From JAAFHB01 sp942493325 (GTDB lineage: Bacteria; Bacteroidota; Bacteroidia; Bacteroidales; Prolixibacteraceae): 64,000 bases of DNA. Location of the stretch: positions 1,302,001 to 1,366,000 of the forward strand of contig OW818689.1 of assembly GCA_942493325.1 (NCBI GenBank), given 5' to 3'. The notes under the pieces are model-generated. The model had not been told where the DNA came from. It was given only the letters and a program-made list of their open reading frames with translations, and made no database searches. The position numbers were made by a program, and so were the translations under genes. Below are positions 24,431 through 33,777 of the stretch, in pieces. The first letter of the stretch is position 1, and the number at the start of each line of letters is the position of its first letter.

Positions 24431-27400
24431 ACATTATCATTTTTTAAGATCCCACGATTTTTTAAAGTGCTGTACACGATTGGCACAATGTAGATATTGA
24501 GCAACGTAGACGTGAGCAAACCACCAAGAATTACTTTGGCCATCGGACTTTGAATTTCGTTGCCTGCCAGATCGCCCCTCAATGCCAATGGGATAAGTGC
24601 AAGAGCCGCTGTTAATGCTGTCATTAATATTGGATTAAGCCTGTCGGCTGAGCCGCTGGTAATGGTCTCCATAAGTGAAACCCCGCGTTTCTGCAGGTGC
24701 TGGTAATGTGAAACCAGCAAAATACCATTTCGGGTAGCAATTCCGAATAGGGTAATAAAACCAATGATTGCCGGAATACTCAGAATGCCCGAAGTGAAAT
24801 AGATTGAAAAAACACCTCCGATTAACGCCAATGGTAGATTGAGTAATATGATTCCTGCCAGTTTAAAGTTTTTAAACTCCTGGAAGAGCAATAGAAATAT
24901 GATCAGTATTGCTATGATTGAGGTCAGCATGAGGGTTTGAGTGGCCTTTGCCTCACTTTCGAACTGACCACCATATTCAATGCGATAGCCTTCGGGTAAT
25001 GTGATATTTTCGTCTATTTCTTTTTGAATATCCTGAACTACTCCCCGCAAATCACGCCCTGCAACGTTCGCAGAAACAACAATCTTTCGTTGAACGTTCT
25101 CACGGCTTACTGCACTTGGCCCGCTCACTGAAACAATTTCTGCAACCTGTTCAAGCGGAACTTTTTTACCATCGTAGGTGTCGATGAGTGCCGAACGGAT
25201 ACCTTCAATAGTTTGGGTATAGTCGTCATTCAGTTTTAAAACAAGATCAAAACTGCGTTGACCTTCGTAAATATCTGATAGCTTTTCACTTCCGAAAGCA
25301 ATATCAACAAATTCATTAAATTCATTTAAGGTAATGCCGTACTGCGCGAGCATGTCGCGGTTTGCCCTTATCTGGATCTGAGGTATTGCGATCTGTTGTT
25401 CAACATTCACATCGACCAGGCCTTCAATGGCAATTATTGAACTTTTGATTTGATTCCCGATTGTAAACATTTGATTCAGATCGGAACCAAACAATTTAAT
25501 GGCAATATTCGCCCTGGTTCCGGAAAGCATGTGGTCGATCCGATGCCCAAGCGGTTGTCCTACAGTTGCAGCGATACCCGGAACACCTGCCAGTTTATAC
25601 CTCACCTCGGCCAGGAAATCCTCGTTACTGCGTTCTTTAAGTTTAAAATTCACATCTATCTCGGCGCTGTTGGCCGTCTGGGAATGTTCATCCAGCTCAC
25701 CGCGGCCTGTTCTTCGCGCGGAACCCGTTATCTCGGGAATCGACAATAATTCTGTTTCCACAAGGTTTCCCAGTATGTTACTCTCTTCAAGAGAGGTTCC
25801 GGGCCTAGTAACTACCGAAAGAGTTAAGGCCCCTTCATTAAATTCGGGCAGAAAACTTCGTCCCATTGACAACATGGCGGCTACTGAGATCACAAATAAT
25901 GCTACAGTAAGTAGCACGATCGCTTTTTTGTGATTCAGAGACCAGACAAGCGACTTTTCATAGTTGAAGGAAAGTTTACGAATCAGCCACTTTTCCTTTT
26001 GATTTTTTTCAAGATATCTGTCATTTGTCAATAACATTTTTGCCAGCAATGGCGTAAGGGTCATGGCAACGATCAGCGACATAAATAGCGATACAACAAA
26101 GGCAATACCTAAAGGCTTCAACATCCTTCCCTCCATGCCGGAAAGAAAAAACAGCGGAATAAAGGCCACAATGATGATAAGAGTGGCATTAAGTATCGAA
26201 GCTCTTATCTCTTTCGATGCCTCATACACGACTGTGAATGATGATTGTCGTTGGTCGGATGGTTTTTGCCTGTTTTGCCTGAGTCGTTTATAAACATTTT
26301 CCACATCAATAATTGCATCGTCAACCAATGCCCCAATAGCGATAGCCATACCTCCTAGGCTCATCGTATTGATATTCAAACCAAGAAGCTTCATTACCAG
26401 GATCGCACCCAGCAGTGAAAGGGGAATTGCAAGCAGTGAAATCAGCGTGGTGCGGAAACTGCCCAGAAAAATAAACAGGATAATAATCACAAAAATACTT
26501 CCTTCGATTAAGGCATTCCGGACATTATTGACTGACGTTTCGATAAAATCGGCCTGACGGAATATTTTAGTATCCAGTTTTACATCCTGCGGTAATGTTT
26601 TTTGCAGGGTTTGCAGGTTCTTTTCGATACGTTGGGTCACATCAAGCGTATTGGCGCCTGGTTGTTTTGATACTGAAATGATAATGGCAGGTGTTGCATT
26701 CTCAGATGCATGTCCCATTTTGACCGCGCTGCCAATTTTAACCTCGGTAACATCGTTCAGTCTTATGGGTTTTCCATTCACCGATTTAATATAAGAATTG
26801 CCCAATGCTTCCAGATCTGACGTGCGGGCAATACCGCGAACAACAAACTCATTCCCATATTGCCTTACAGTTCCTCCTGTCGAATTTTGGCTAATACCAC
26901 TGCAAACAGCTGCCAGTTCACTCATCGAAACATTAAAAAATTTCATCTTCTGCGGATTGGCCAAAACCTGATATTGTTTGTAGTCTCCGCCAATGATGGT
27001 AACCTGCGACACACCGCCCGTTGCAAGCAACAGGGGTTTCACGTTCCAATCGGCAATGGTCCGAAGGTCCATCATTGATGTGCTATCGGCCTGGATACCG
27101 ATAAAAAATATTTCGCCCATCACGCTCGATTGCGGGGCCAGGACCGGCTGACCGACTCCCAGGGGCATATTTGCTGCGATTCCAACAAGTTTTTCACTTA
27201 CAATCTGCCGGGCTTTGAAAATATCGGTTCCCCAGTCAAATTCTATCCATACAAACGAATAGCCTTGCGATGAAGAGGAACGCACCCTGCGAACATCAGT
27301 AGCCCCATTTACAGCGGTTTCGATAGGAAAAGTAACCATTCGCTCCACTTCCTCGGAAGCCATTCCATGCGCATCTGTCATAACCACTACCGTTGGAGCG

Positions 27401-27528
27401 GTAAGGTCAGGAAATACATCAACATCCATGTTACTGGCAGTTCTTACTCCGAAAACTACTAACAATACCGAGCACAGTAAAATGAAATACTTGTTGCTCA
27501 GGGAGAATTTTATAATATTATTTATCAT
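24427..27528 (-). CDS. Heavy-metal efflux RND transporter permease (CusA/CzcA family)
   Basis: 1033 aa with the RND layout: one N-terminal helix, a large periplasmic loop, six helices (about 335-550), a second loop and a final helix bundle (about 860-1020). TM4 reads GMAIAIGALVDDAIIDVENVYKR; the VDD...E pattern supports proton relay, but the Asp that lies six residues earlier in CzcA is Ala. N-terminal FPDLTAPTVVVMTDAHGMASEEVE is typical of CusA-like pumps. With the adaptor (27541) and TolC-like channel (23256) it would span both membranes. Metal specificity cannot be deduced; His-rich neighbours suggest copper, zinc or a similar ion. Confidence 0.9.
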   Translation of the reverse strand: MINNIIKFSLSNKYFILLCSVLLVVFGVRTASNMDVDVFPDLTAPTVVVMTDAHGMASEEVERMVTFPIETAVNGATDVRRVRSSSSQGYSFVWIEFDWGTDIFKARQIVSEKLVGIAANMPLGVGQPVLAPQSSVMGEIFFIGIQADSTSMMDLRTIADWNVKPLLLATGGVSQVTIIGGDYKQYQVLANPQKMKFFNVSMSELAAVCSGISQNSTGGTVRQYGNEFVVRGIARTSDLEALGNSYIKSVNGKPIRLNDVTEVKIGSAVKMGHASENATPAIIISVSKQPGANTLDVTQRIEKNLQTLQKTLPQDVKLDTKIFRQADFIETSVNNVRNALIEGSIFVIIILFIFLGSFRTTLISLLAIPLSLLGAILVMKLLGLNINTMSLGGMAIAIGALVDDAIIDVENVYKRLRQNRQKPSDQRQSSFTVVYEASKEIRASILNATLIIIVAFIPLFFLSGMEGRMLKPLGIAFVVSLFMSLIVAMTLTPLLAKMLLTNDRYLEKNQKEKWLIRKLSFNYEKSLVWSLNHKKAIVLLTVALFVISVAAMLSMGRSFLPEFNEGALTLSVVTRPGTSLEESNILGNLVETELLSIPEITGSARRTGRGELDEHSQTANSAEIDVNFKLKERSNEDFLAEVRYKLAGVPGIAATVGQPLGHRIDHMLSGTRANIAIKLFGSDLNQMFTIGNQIKSSIIAIEGLVDVNVEQQIAIPQIQIRANRDMLAQYGITLNEFNEFVDIAFGSEKLSDIYEGQRSFDLVLKLNDDYTQTIEGIRSALIDTYDGKKVPLEQVAEIVSVSGPSAVSRENVQRKIVVSANVAGRDLRGVVQDIQKEIDENITLPEGYRIEYGGQFESEAKATQTLMLTSIIAILIIFLLLFQEFKNFKLAGIILLNLPLALIGGVFSIYFTSGILSIPAIIGFITLFGIATRNGILLVSHYQHLQKRGVSLMETITSGSADRLNPILMTALTAALALIPLALRGDLAGNEIQSPMAKVILGGLLTSTLLNIYIVPIVYSTLKNRGILKNDNV

Positions 27529-27540
27529 GATTTCCCTGAT

Positions 27541-29040
27541 TTAATGAACATGACCGGAGTGAGCATCCAATGTGCCCGAAGACTGAGCAAGCTTAACCAA
27601 TATGGCCCCCCTGGTAACAATCCGGTCGTTTTCCGATATACCCCCCATAATTTCGGTTTTTATACCATCGGTTGCCCCGATCTTAATTTCACGTTTTTCA
27701 AATAATTCAGGCGTTACCTGTACAAATACATAAAAGTTCCCCTGTTCCTCTACAAGGGCAGAATTAGGTAATGTAAGTGCCTGGGAATTTGTTATTGTTT
27801 TGAGGTACAATTCAACAAAACCGCCTGGTACAAAACTGCCAATATTGTCTATTTGGATATTTAGTGGAAGCAGGTAATTATCGCTGTTCGCGGAGCGTCC
27901 GTACGAGAGGACTTTACCGTTTAATTCTTCGAGCGTATATGTTTTCTGGTCGTTCAAAGTGCGGATATTTGCTGTTGAAATTGCGCCCAGAAAGGCTGCA
28001 TATCTTTGTTGAATGTCTGCATGAAGCAGCAGGCTTTTATTTTGTGAAACCATTAAAACAGGCTGACCCGCTTCGACATATTGCCCGTTCTTTCCAAATA
28101 ATTGTTTTATAAAACCCGACATGGGGCTTGACACACGTTGTCCTGACGCACCAAAGTTGATATTGAGATTATCATAAACAACTTTTGCATTCTCATACTG
28201 ATTTTTCGTTTGCAACAATTCTTTTTCGGATACAATGCGGTCTTTCGCCAATTCTTTAGCCCTTTCATAATCGGCTGTTGCTTTTTCGAAATTATTCCGG
28301 GCCTCGGCAAACCGGACAGAAGTATTATTGTCGGCAAAACCCTTTCCCGAAATTGAAAATAAAGGCTGACCACTTGTTACGCTTTTGCCTTCAAAAATGC
28401 TATTATCCGCGAAAGAAATTATTCCGTTGGCTTTGGCCGTTACCAGTATTTCATCGCCCTGTGCCGATTGAATTTGCGCCGTGGTTTTAATAACCTGACC
28501 GAATGGCTCGATGGTAGGATTATGAGTGGCGAAATCAATTTTCCACGATTGTTCTTTCGTAAAAACTGAAGTATTGGTTTTGGGCGTTTGAATTTTCCCA
28601 GCAGCTTCATCAGCCTCTTCTTCAGTTGCATATACCTCAATATCGGGTACTGCAAGCATAAAATCACCCTTGTCGGTAGTTATATGATATTCAAGAATAC
28701 CTTTGCCCGGAATTTCAGGTTGGATATCAAAGCTAAAAATTCCTCTGCGTGAAGGTTTTCCAAGAGTCTGGCTAACCGGGTTACCTGCTACAGTTAAGTG
28801 CAGCGTAATCGATCCGGAATCTACGGCCGAAAAATCAGGCAGATTGGAGAAATGTGATAAAACATTTGAGACTTTTCCTTTGACAAAAGGGTCAGCTTCG
28901 GCAAACAGCTCAAAATTAGGACTATAAGCTGTAAATTGCAACTTTGGTTCTTCATCTTCATCATGAGTAGTTTCATGAGGTTGATTGCAACTTGCCATGA
29001 CGATAGCAAGAAGAGCAACTAAAAATAGGTTGTTTTTCAA
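27541..29040 (-). CDS. RND efflux periplasmic adaptor subunit, metal type
   Basis: 499 aa lipoprotein (MKNNLFLVALLAIVMASC, Cys 18) of the CusB/CzcB group. After the lipobox comes a metal-liganding-looking segment CNQPHETTHDEDEE. The N-terminal extra domain (about 35-155) precedes the barrel-sandwich hybrid (about 185-240 and 300-345), whose halves are split by a helical hairpin with AKDRIVSEKELLQTKNQYENAK. The protein ends in LDAHSGHVH, again His-rich. It bridges the permease and the outer-membrane channel. It is 12 bp upstream of the permease gene on the same strand, and follows the DUF6769 gene. Confidence 0.9.
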   Translation of the reverse strand: MKNNLFLVALLAIVMASCNQPHETTHDEDEEPKLQFTAYSPNFELFAEADPFVKGKVSNVLSHFSNLPDFSAVDSGSITLHLTVAGNPVSQTLGKPSRRGIFSFDIQPEIPGKGILEYHITTDKGDFMLAVPDIEVYATEEEADEAAGKIQTPKTNTSVFTKEQSWKIDFATHNPTIEPFGQVIKTTAQIQSAQGDEILVTAKANGIISFADNSIFEGKSVTSGQPLFSISGKGFADNNTSVRFAEARNNFEKATADYERAKELAKDRIVSEKELLQTKNQYENAKVVYDNLNINFGASGQRVSSPMSGFIKQLFGKNGQYVEAGQPVLMVSQNKSLLLHADIQQRYAAFLGAISTANIRTLNDQKTYTLEELNGKVLSYGRSANSDNYLLPLNIQIDNIGSFVPGGFVELYLKTITNSQALTLPNSALVEEQGNFYVFVQVTPELFEKREIKIGATDGIKTEIMGGISENDRIVTRGAILVKLAQSSGTLDAHSGHVH

Positions 29041-29136
29041 TTTGAATAGTGTTTAAATTTTATAATTGCAGATTGACAGAATGATGCCTCTCAGGTGATA
29101 ATTCCATATCACCGTCATTCTGTTACGATTTAAAAT

Positions 29137-29562
29137 TTAAACAACAGGAGGGGCCCGTAAACTTAAACAACTGTTTAGGAATGAAAATTGTGTTTCCGGA
29201 GTATTGTTTTGAGTAACAACCGGATTGCCCGACAGATGAATTTCGGATCTTAGATCAGGCTGAATAGCTTGATACCCGGGGTATGAATCGTGGTCGTTCT
29301 GGGTATTGTAAACTTGCTTTATTGATTTCTGGGGAACAGCAACTGCCTGGTTTTTTAAGACACAAATCTGATAATCACTATCCCCATCATGTTCACAGTC
29401 TTCTTTCGCATCGAAGTGATTGTGTAGTTCCTTCTCTTGCTGGTAGAGGGAGTTTACAATACATATATCATCTTTATGATGATGATGGGGAATAACAGCA
29501 TGCGCCAACAAAATAATATTGGCTAACATCATGAAACCTAATGCTGTTTTTCTTTTAATCAT
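29137..29562 (-). CDS. DUF6769-like small His-rich exported protein
   Basis: 141 aa. A signal-like N-terminus (MIKRKTALGFMMLANIILLAHAV) runs into PHHHHKDDICIV, then acidic and His residues (KELHNHFDAKEDCEHDGDSD) and paired Cys. The pattern fits DUF6769, a family found beside metal-efflux RND operons in Bacteroidales. It could bind metal in the periplasm or regulate the pump, but no activity is known. It is the first gene of the operon, 97 bp upstream of the adaptor. A minus-strand TACATTTG box at 29582-29589 may start the transcript. Confidence 0.7.
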   Translation of the reverse strand: MIKRKTALGFMMLANIILLAHAVIPHHHHKDDICIVNSLYQQEKELHNHFDAKEDCEHDGDSDYQICVLKNQAVAVPQKSIKQVYNTQNDHDSYPGYQAIQPDLRSEIHLSGNPVVTQNNTPETQFSFLNSCLSLRAPPVV

Positions 29563-29581
29563 ATTCTTACAAAAATCCCTG

Positions 29582-29589
29582 CAAATGTA
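29582..29589 (-). promoter_or_regulatory. Possible -7 box for the RND efflux operon
   Basis: TACATTTG on the minus strand matches TAnnTTTG, 20 nt before the DUF6769 start. A -33 box is not convincing and no operator could be recognised. Confidence 0.4.
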
Positions 29590-29691
29590 ACGAAATATTC
29601 AAAATACACTGAACGATAAACAAGAAAAAGTATTACGAAACCTTAAAATTAGTGGCGACTTACCAACCCTTTGTAATCAAAAAAGCAATCA

Positions 29692-30123
29692 CTATTTTAA
29701 AATGGCATCCTTATCAAATGCCAGGATCTCTTTTTTCCATTTTTCAGGGATAGGAATACTTTTTTGTTCCTTGATATTGTAACACACCAGAACAACGGTG
29801 CTTGTGGATAATAAATCACCCGTTAACTCCTCCACTAACCGATGTTCCATGGTCAGGCTTTTATTTCCGATATGGGTCACATGTGTTTCAACCAAAATCC
29901 TGGTCTTCATATAAATGGGTTTCAGGTAATCGATCCTGATGGATGCTCCGACTACACCAATATTTACAAAATCCATCTCAGGTAAAACTTCATCGAAATA
30001 ATGTAATTTCCCGGCATCATAATAAGTCTGATATACTGTGTTTGAAACATGGCCCATCATGTCGACATCGCTAAACCTTACCTGGACAGGAATAATGCTA
30101 TTAAACGGTAATTTGTTTTCCAT
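29692..30123 (-). CDS. Acyl-CoA thioesterase, 4HBT hot-dog fold
   Basis: 143 aa. N-terminal VQVRFSDVDMMGHVSNTVYQTYYDAGK contains the D-x-x-x-H-V-x-N motif of the 4-hydroxybenzoyl-CoA thioesterase/YbgC group, the Asp being the catalytic residue. It would hydrolyse acyl-CoA thioesters in the cytoplasm; the acyl group is unknown. It stands as a single gene between the NigD-like gene and the RND operon. Confidence 0.88.
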   Translation of the reverse strand: MENKLPFNSIIPVQVRFSDVDMMGHVSNTVYQTYYDAGKLHYFDEVLPEMDFVNIGVVGASIRIDYLKPIYMKTRILVETHVTHIGNKSLTMEHRLVEELTGDLLSTSTVVLVCYNIKEQKSIPIPEKWKKEILAFDKDAILK

Positions 30124-30258
30124 CAGTTTTGATTTTTGCCTGCAAATTTAATCCGAAATTAGTCGGTCCTGTTATTAAGCTTCTGTTTAATGCTTATAAT
30201 TTTCATGAACAGGTATTACTGTTGGAGCGGAAAACAAGGCTAATATTAAAAAATCCCG

Positions 30259-30293
30259 CAAAAAAAACCTGCGAATATTCGATCCGCAGGTTT
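30259..30293 (-). terminator. Rho-independent terminator after the NigD-like gene
   Basis: On the minus strand AACCTGCG pairs perfectly with CGCAGGTT (30292-30285 and 30273-30266), followed by seven or more T. It lies 31 nt past the stop of the NigD-like gene. Confidence 0.85.
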
Positions 30294-30322
30294 CTTTGCC
30301 CGATTAGAACCTATTCACCCGA

Positions 30323-31021
30323 TCAGTATTTGTAAGTTTTTGGTATATCGATTCTTCTACCTTCGTAATCGGTATACCGGATAACGAATTTGGTTTCGTT
30401 CTTGCCGGCAAGTTTCAGATAATCGAGTTTAAAACTGACAATACCTACAGCAGGATAATCTTTGCTATCACCACGTGCATTATGACGCAATTCGAGGACA
30501 AACGGATTATTAATGCCATTGGCCTCACCATTGTCGATCAGATTAATGTAATGAATAGAACCCTGAGTGTAGAATTTCAGATCGACATTCAGAATTCCGC
30601 CGGTTTTCGAAATCCAGGCGTCCCTTATAATAATCGGGTCATGCCCCATACTGTCATCTGCAACCTCTGTATATTTCTTAATGCCTTTAAAAAGAATATT
30701 TCTAAGAGCATTAATCCTTGCCAGATAGGTCAGGGTTGAATCAGTAAGGTCTTCATCGCTCAAAGGAGTGAAGTTTACCAACACTCTCTGGTTATCTTTA
30801 GTTTCAAACGATGGCACTGATGACTCCTGTGGCACTACATCATCTCCTGAATCGAGATGAATCACATAATCGTTGGTTCCTGTACCATTTTTCTCTATTA
30901 CCCCAAATGAAACCATAGATTCATCGCAGCAATAGTTGTCCTCCAGACACGACGTAAAAATTGTACCTAATGCTATAACACCTGTAACGAGCAGCGTATA
31001 AAATCCTATTTTCTTCTTCAT
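30323..31021 (-). CDS. NigD-like family lipoprotein
   Basis: 232 aa from the ATG at 31019-31021, giving MKKKIGFYTLLVTGVIALGTIFTSC with a lipobox Cys; the 12 codons upstream to 31057 are an artefact of an open frame. The mature protein begins LEDNYCCDESMVSFGVIEK and has two domains of mainly beta structure, as in the NigD-like family (N-terminal OB-like and C-terminal beta-sandwich). Members were first described near a bacteriocin locus of Bacteroides but most are of unknown function. No bacteriocin gene is nearby. It is probably outer-membrane anchored and monocistronic. Confidence 0.75.
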   Translation of the reverse strand: MKKKIGFYTLLVTGVIALGTIFTSCLEDNYCCDESMVSFGVIEKNGTGTNDYVIHLDSGDDVVPQESSVPSFETKDNQRVLVNFTPLSDEDLTDSTLTYLARINALRNILFKGIKKYTEVADDSMGHDPIIIRDAWISKTGGILNVDLKFYTQGSIHYINLIDNGEANGINNPFVLELRHNARGDSKDYPAVGIVSFKLDYLKLAGKNETKFVIRYTDYEGRRIDIPKTYKY

Positions 31022-31236
31022 AGTTTTAAAATTTTTAAAGTTCTGTAAAAAAGACAACAGTATCCGACTAATGGTTGCGTTAATATACGTATTTTTTTGT
31101 CATTTTATGTGTTAAATATTCTAAAATAAAAAAATAAAAAATTCATCAATTTAATAAGCATCAGTAAAACCATTTATTGTTCTGATTTTATAAGGTTTAT
31201 AAAATTATAAAATAATCCCGAAAATCTTCCTGATCC

Positions 31237-32544
31237 CTATAACTCAATTTCCAAACCTTCCAGATAACTTCTGAACGGATCGTACGCTGAAGAAAATTCC
31301 AGGCTCAGTTTCTTCCCTTTCATGAAATGCAGCAATTGCTCCGGCATAGGAACATTTCCTTCTCCCACTACCGCTTCAACTGTTTCAGTAAATTTGGCAG
31401 GATGTGCTGTCTCAAGGAAAATTCCTGTTTCATCTTCATTCAATAAGTCAACGAGGGCCTGATATCCCACAGCCCCATGCGGATCCAACAGGTAATCAGT
31501 TGTTTTATAAACAGATAGTATTGTCTCCCTGATCTGATCGTCAGAGTAGGATGTTCCGGCAATATCGTTTATAATGGAGGTGTGATTATTCTGATACAAA
31601 TCGAGGATGCGTGCAAAATTGCTGGGATCACCCACATCCATCGCATTTGCAATAGTTGAAACCGAGGGGCGTGGCTCGTATACGCCGGTTTTGAGATAGT
31701 TGTAAACGATATCATTGCGGTTATTTGCCGCAATAAATTTGTGGACAGGCAATCCCATCCTTTTGGCAAATAGTCCGGCAGTTAGGTTACCGAAATTCCC
31801 GCTCGGGACTGAAAAGACAACTTTGCGCGATTTATCCTCCAGCTTCGCCCAGGCATTGAAATAATAGAACGCCTGCGGCAGAAACCTTGCCACATTGATC
31901 GAGTTTGCCGAAGTGATTGTAATCTTCTCCCTGAGCGCTTCATCCATAAAAGCAGACTTCACCAATGCCTGGCAATCGTCGAAGGTTCCATCAATCTCTA
32001 GCGCAGTAATGTTCTGTCCCAGGGTTGTAAACTGTTTCTCCTGGATTTCGCTCACCTTTCCTTTGGGATACAGGACGTGTACCCTGATCCCGGGAATACC
32101 CAGAAATCCATTGGCTACGGCACTTCCGGTATCACCCGAAGTGGCCACCAGCACATGTACCATTTTTTTCTCTTTACCCAGGAAATAGGCTAACAGGCGT
32201 GCCATAAACCTGGCTCCAACATCCTTAAAAGCAGAGGTTGGTCCATGAAAAAGCTCGAGAGAATAAATGTTTTCTTTCACCCGTACGAGCGGGGTATCGA
32301 AACTCAGTGTGTCGAAGACGATCTTTTTTAAAATGGGATCGGGAATATCATCACCGAAGAAATTTTTAGCGACTATCCAGGAGATTTCCTGAAAAGTCAT
32401 TGATCCGATTTCATTGAAAAAAGATGCGGGCAACTGATCGATTTTTTCGGGCATAAACAAACCACGATCAGCAGCTAATCCGTGCGTTACAGCCGTTTCA
32501 AGGCTTACATCCGGCGTTTTATGGTTGGTACTGTAATATTTCAT
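31237..32544 (-). CDS. thrC: Threonine synthase
   Basis: 435 aa from the ATG at 32542-32544; a longer frame to 32634 would overlap the upstream gene by 89 nt. MKYYSTNHKTPDVSLETAV is the standard start. LFHGPTSAFKDVGARFM holds the PLP-binding K107; ATSGDTGSAVANGF near 135 binds the phosphate. It converts O-phosphohomoserine to threonine. It is the last gene of thrA - mutase-like - thrC, 1 bp after the preceding stop. Confidence 0.95.
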   Translation of the reverse strand: MKYYSTNHKTPDVSLETAVTHGLAADRGLFMPEKIDQLPASFFNEIGSMTFQEISWIVAKNFFGDDIPDPILKKIVFDTLSFDTPLVRVKENIYSLELFHGPTSAFKDVGARFMARLLAYFLGKEKKMVHVLVATSGDTGSAVANGFLGIPGIRVHVLYPKGKVSEIQEKQFTTLGQNITALEIDGTFDDCQALVKSAFMDEALREKITITSANSINVARFLPQAFYYFNAWAKLEDKSRKVVFSVPSGNFGNLTAGLFAKRMGLPVHKFIAANNRNDIVYNYLKTGVYEPRPSVSTIANAMDVGDPSNFARILDLYQNNHTSIINDIAGTSYSDDQIRETILSVYKTTDYLLDPHGAVGYQALVDLLNEDETGIFLETAHPAKFTETVEAVVGEGNVPMPEQLLHFMKGKKLSLEFSSAYDPFRSYLEGLEIEL

Positions 32545-32545
32545 G

Positions 32546-33763
32546 TTAACTCTTTCCGCTTCGTAATAATTCCTGCATAAACTGATGGCTTTCCAATGTG
32601 CCGTAATCGCCTTTTTTTGCAGATAGTTCATCATAGTTCATAACTTCATCAGGCTGAATTCCGGGATAATAAATCAGGAAGGGAACCGCCTCCCTGGTAT
32701 GGGTTTTTAATTTCCAGGGAGTGGGATGATCAGGAAGAACAGCAATAGCAACAGGTTCTTCCAGTTTAGCGGTTTCCTCAATTAGGTAGCGGACAACGCG
32801 ATCATCAAGATATTCTATTGTCTTGACCTTTAGATCGTAATCTCCTTCATGACCCGCCTCATCGCTCGCCTCTATGTGCAGGTAAACGAAGTCGTGTGTT
32901 CTCAATGCCTCAAGAGCAGCGGTAGCTTTACCTTCATAATTTGTATCATAAAGACCTGTCGCCCCCTCTACTTTAATTACATCCAACCCGGCATATACCC
33001 CTATGCCCTGGATTAGGTCGACTGCAGAGATCACCGCTCCGCGTTCGATGCCGAACATTTCTTTCAATGTCTTCATCGCGGGTTTATAACCGGGCGACCA
33101 CGGCCATATCGAATTGGCCATATCTTTTCCTTCGGACTTCCGCCTGAGATTGACGGGATGGCATTTGAGAAGTTTCTGCGATTTCTGAATCAGGTCCAGC
33201 AATAACATTGCGGTGATTTCGCCCGATTCAGTGATAGCTGAGGGGAGTACATCAGCCACCAGGGTTCCCATTACGTCGTGAGGTGGCACACAATTTACCG
33301 ATTTATTTCCTCCCCTGATTACAAGCAGATGGCGGTAGGAAACCCCGGGATAGAATTTGATATAGTCATTGCCAAGCTCTTCATTCAAATACTTAATCAA
33401 TTCAATGGACTCGTTGGTCGAAATATGTCCTGCAGAATGATTCTTGATTTTTTCGTGTGAAACGCAAATAAGATTGCAACGCAATGCCAGATCACCGGCA
33501 TCAAGCTGAACACCCATACTGGCAGCCTCGATAACACCACGCCCCTCAAAAACCGCTTCAACATCGTAACCAAGGACAGCCAGATTCGCCACTTCACTTC
33601 CGGGATGGAGGTTAACAGGAATTGTTTTTAAAAGTCCCGATCTTCCTTTTTCTGCCAGCAGATCAATATTTGGTATGTTTGCCGCAATCAAAGGTGTCAT
33701 CCCGCCATGTTCAATTTCAGGTTGATCCGACATCCCATCACCAAGAATAATTAAATATTTCAA
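32546..33763 (-). CDS. Cofactor-independent phosphoglycerate mutase-like protein, probable homoserine kinase
   Basis: 405 aa of the alkaline-phosphatase/ApgM superfamily: MKYLIILGDGMSDQP with metal-binding Asp, HEGDYDLKVKTIEYLDDRVV (metal His/Asp) and AVLPDHPTP near 335. The name phosphoglycerate mutase is given by family, but the gene lies exactly where thrB would be, between thrA and thrC. Family knowledge: in Bacteroides this homologue has been assigned homoserine kinase activity from mutant fitness data. I therefore infer that it makes O-phosphohomoserine. No ordinary GHMP-type thrB is seen in the window. Confidence 0.85.
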   Translation of the reverse strand: MKYLIILGDGMSDQPEIEHGGMTPLIAANIPNIDLLAEKGRSGLLKTIPVNLHPGSEVANLAVLGYDVEAVFEGRGVIEAASMGVQLDAGDLALRCNLICVSHEKIKNHSAGHISTNESIELIKYLNEELGNDYIKFYPGVSYRHLLVIRGGNKSVNCVPPHDVMGTLVADVLPSAITESGEITAMLLLDLIQKSQKLLKCHPVNLRRKSEGKDMANSIWPWSPGYKPAMKTLKEMFGIERGAVISAVDLIQGIGVYAGLDVIKVEGATGLYDTNYEGKATAALEALRTHDFVYLHIEASDEAGHEGDYDLKVKTIEYLDDRVVRYLIEETAKLEEPVAIAVLPDHPTPWKLKTHTREAVPFLIYYPGIQPDEVMNYDELSAKKGDYGTLESHQFMQELLRSGKS

Positions 33764-33777
33764 ACTTTCAATTTTTA

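Noticed and set aside
32545..32634. Longer N-terminus for thrC
   Set aside because: It would overlap the mutase-like gene by 89 nt; MKYYSTNHKTP is the family start.
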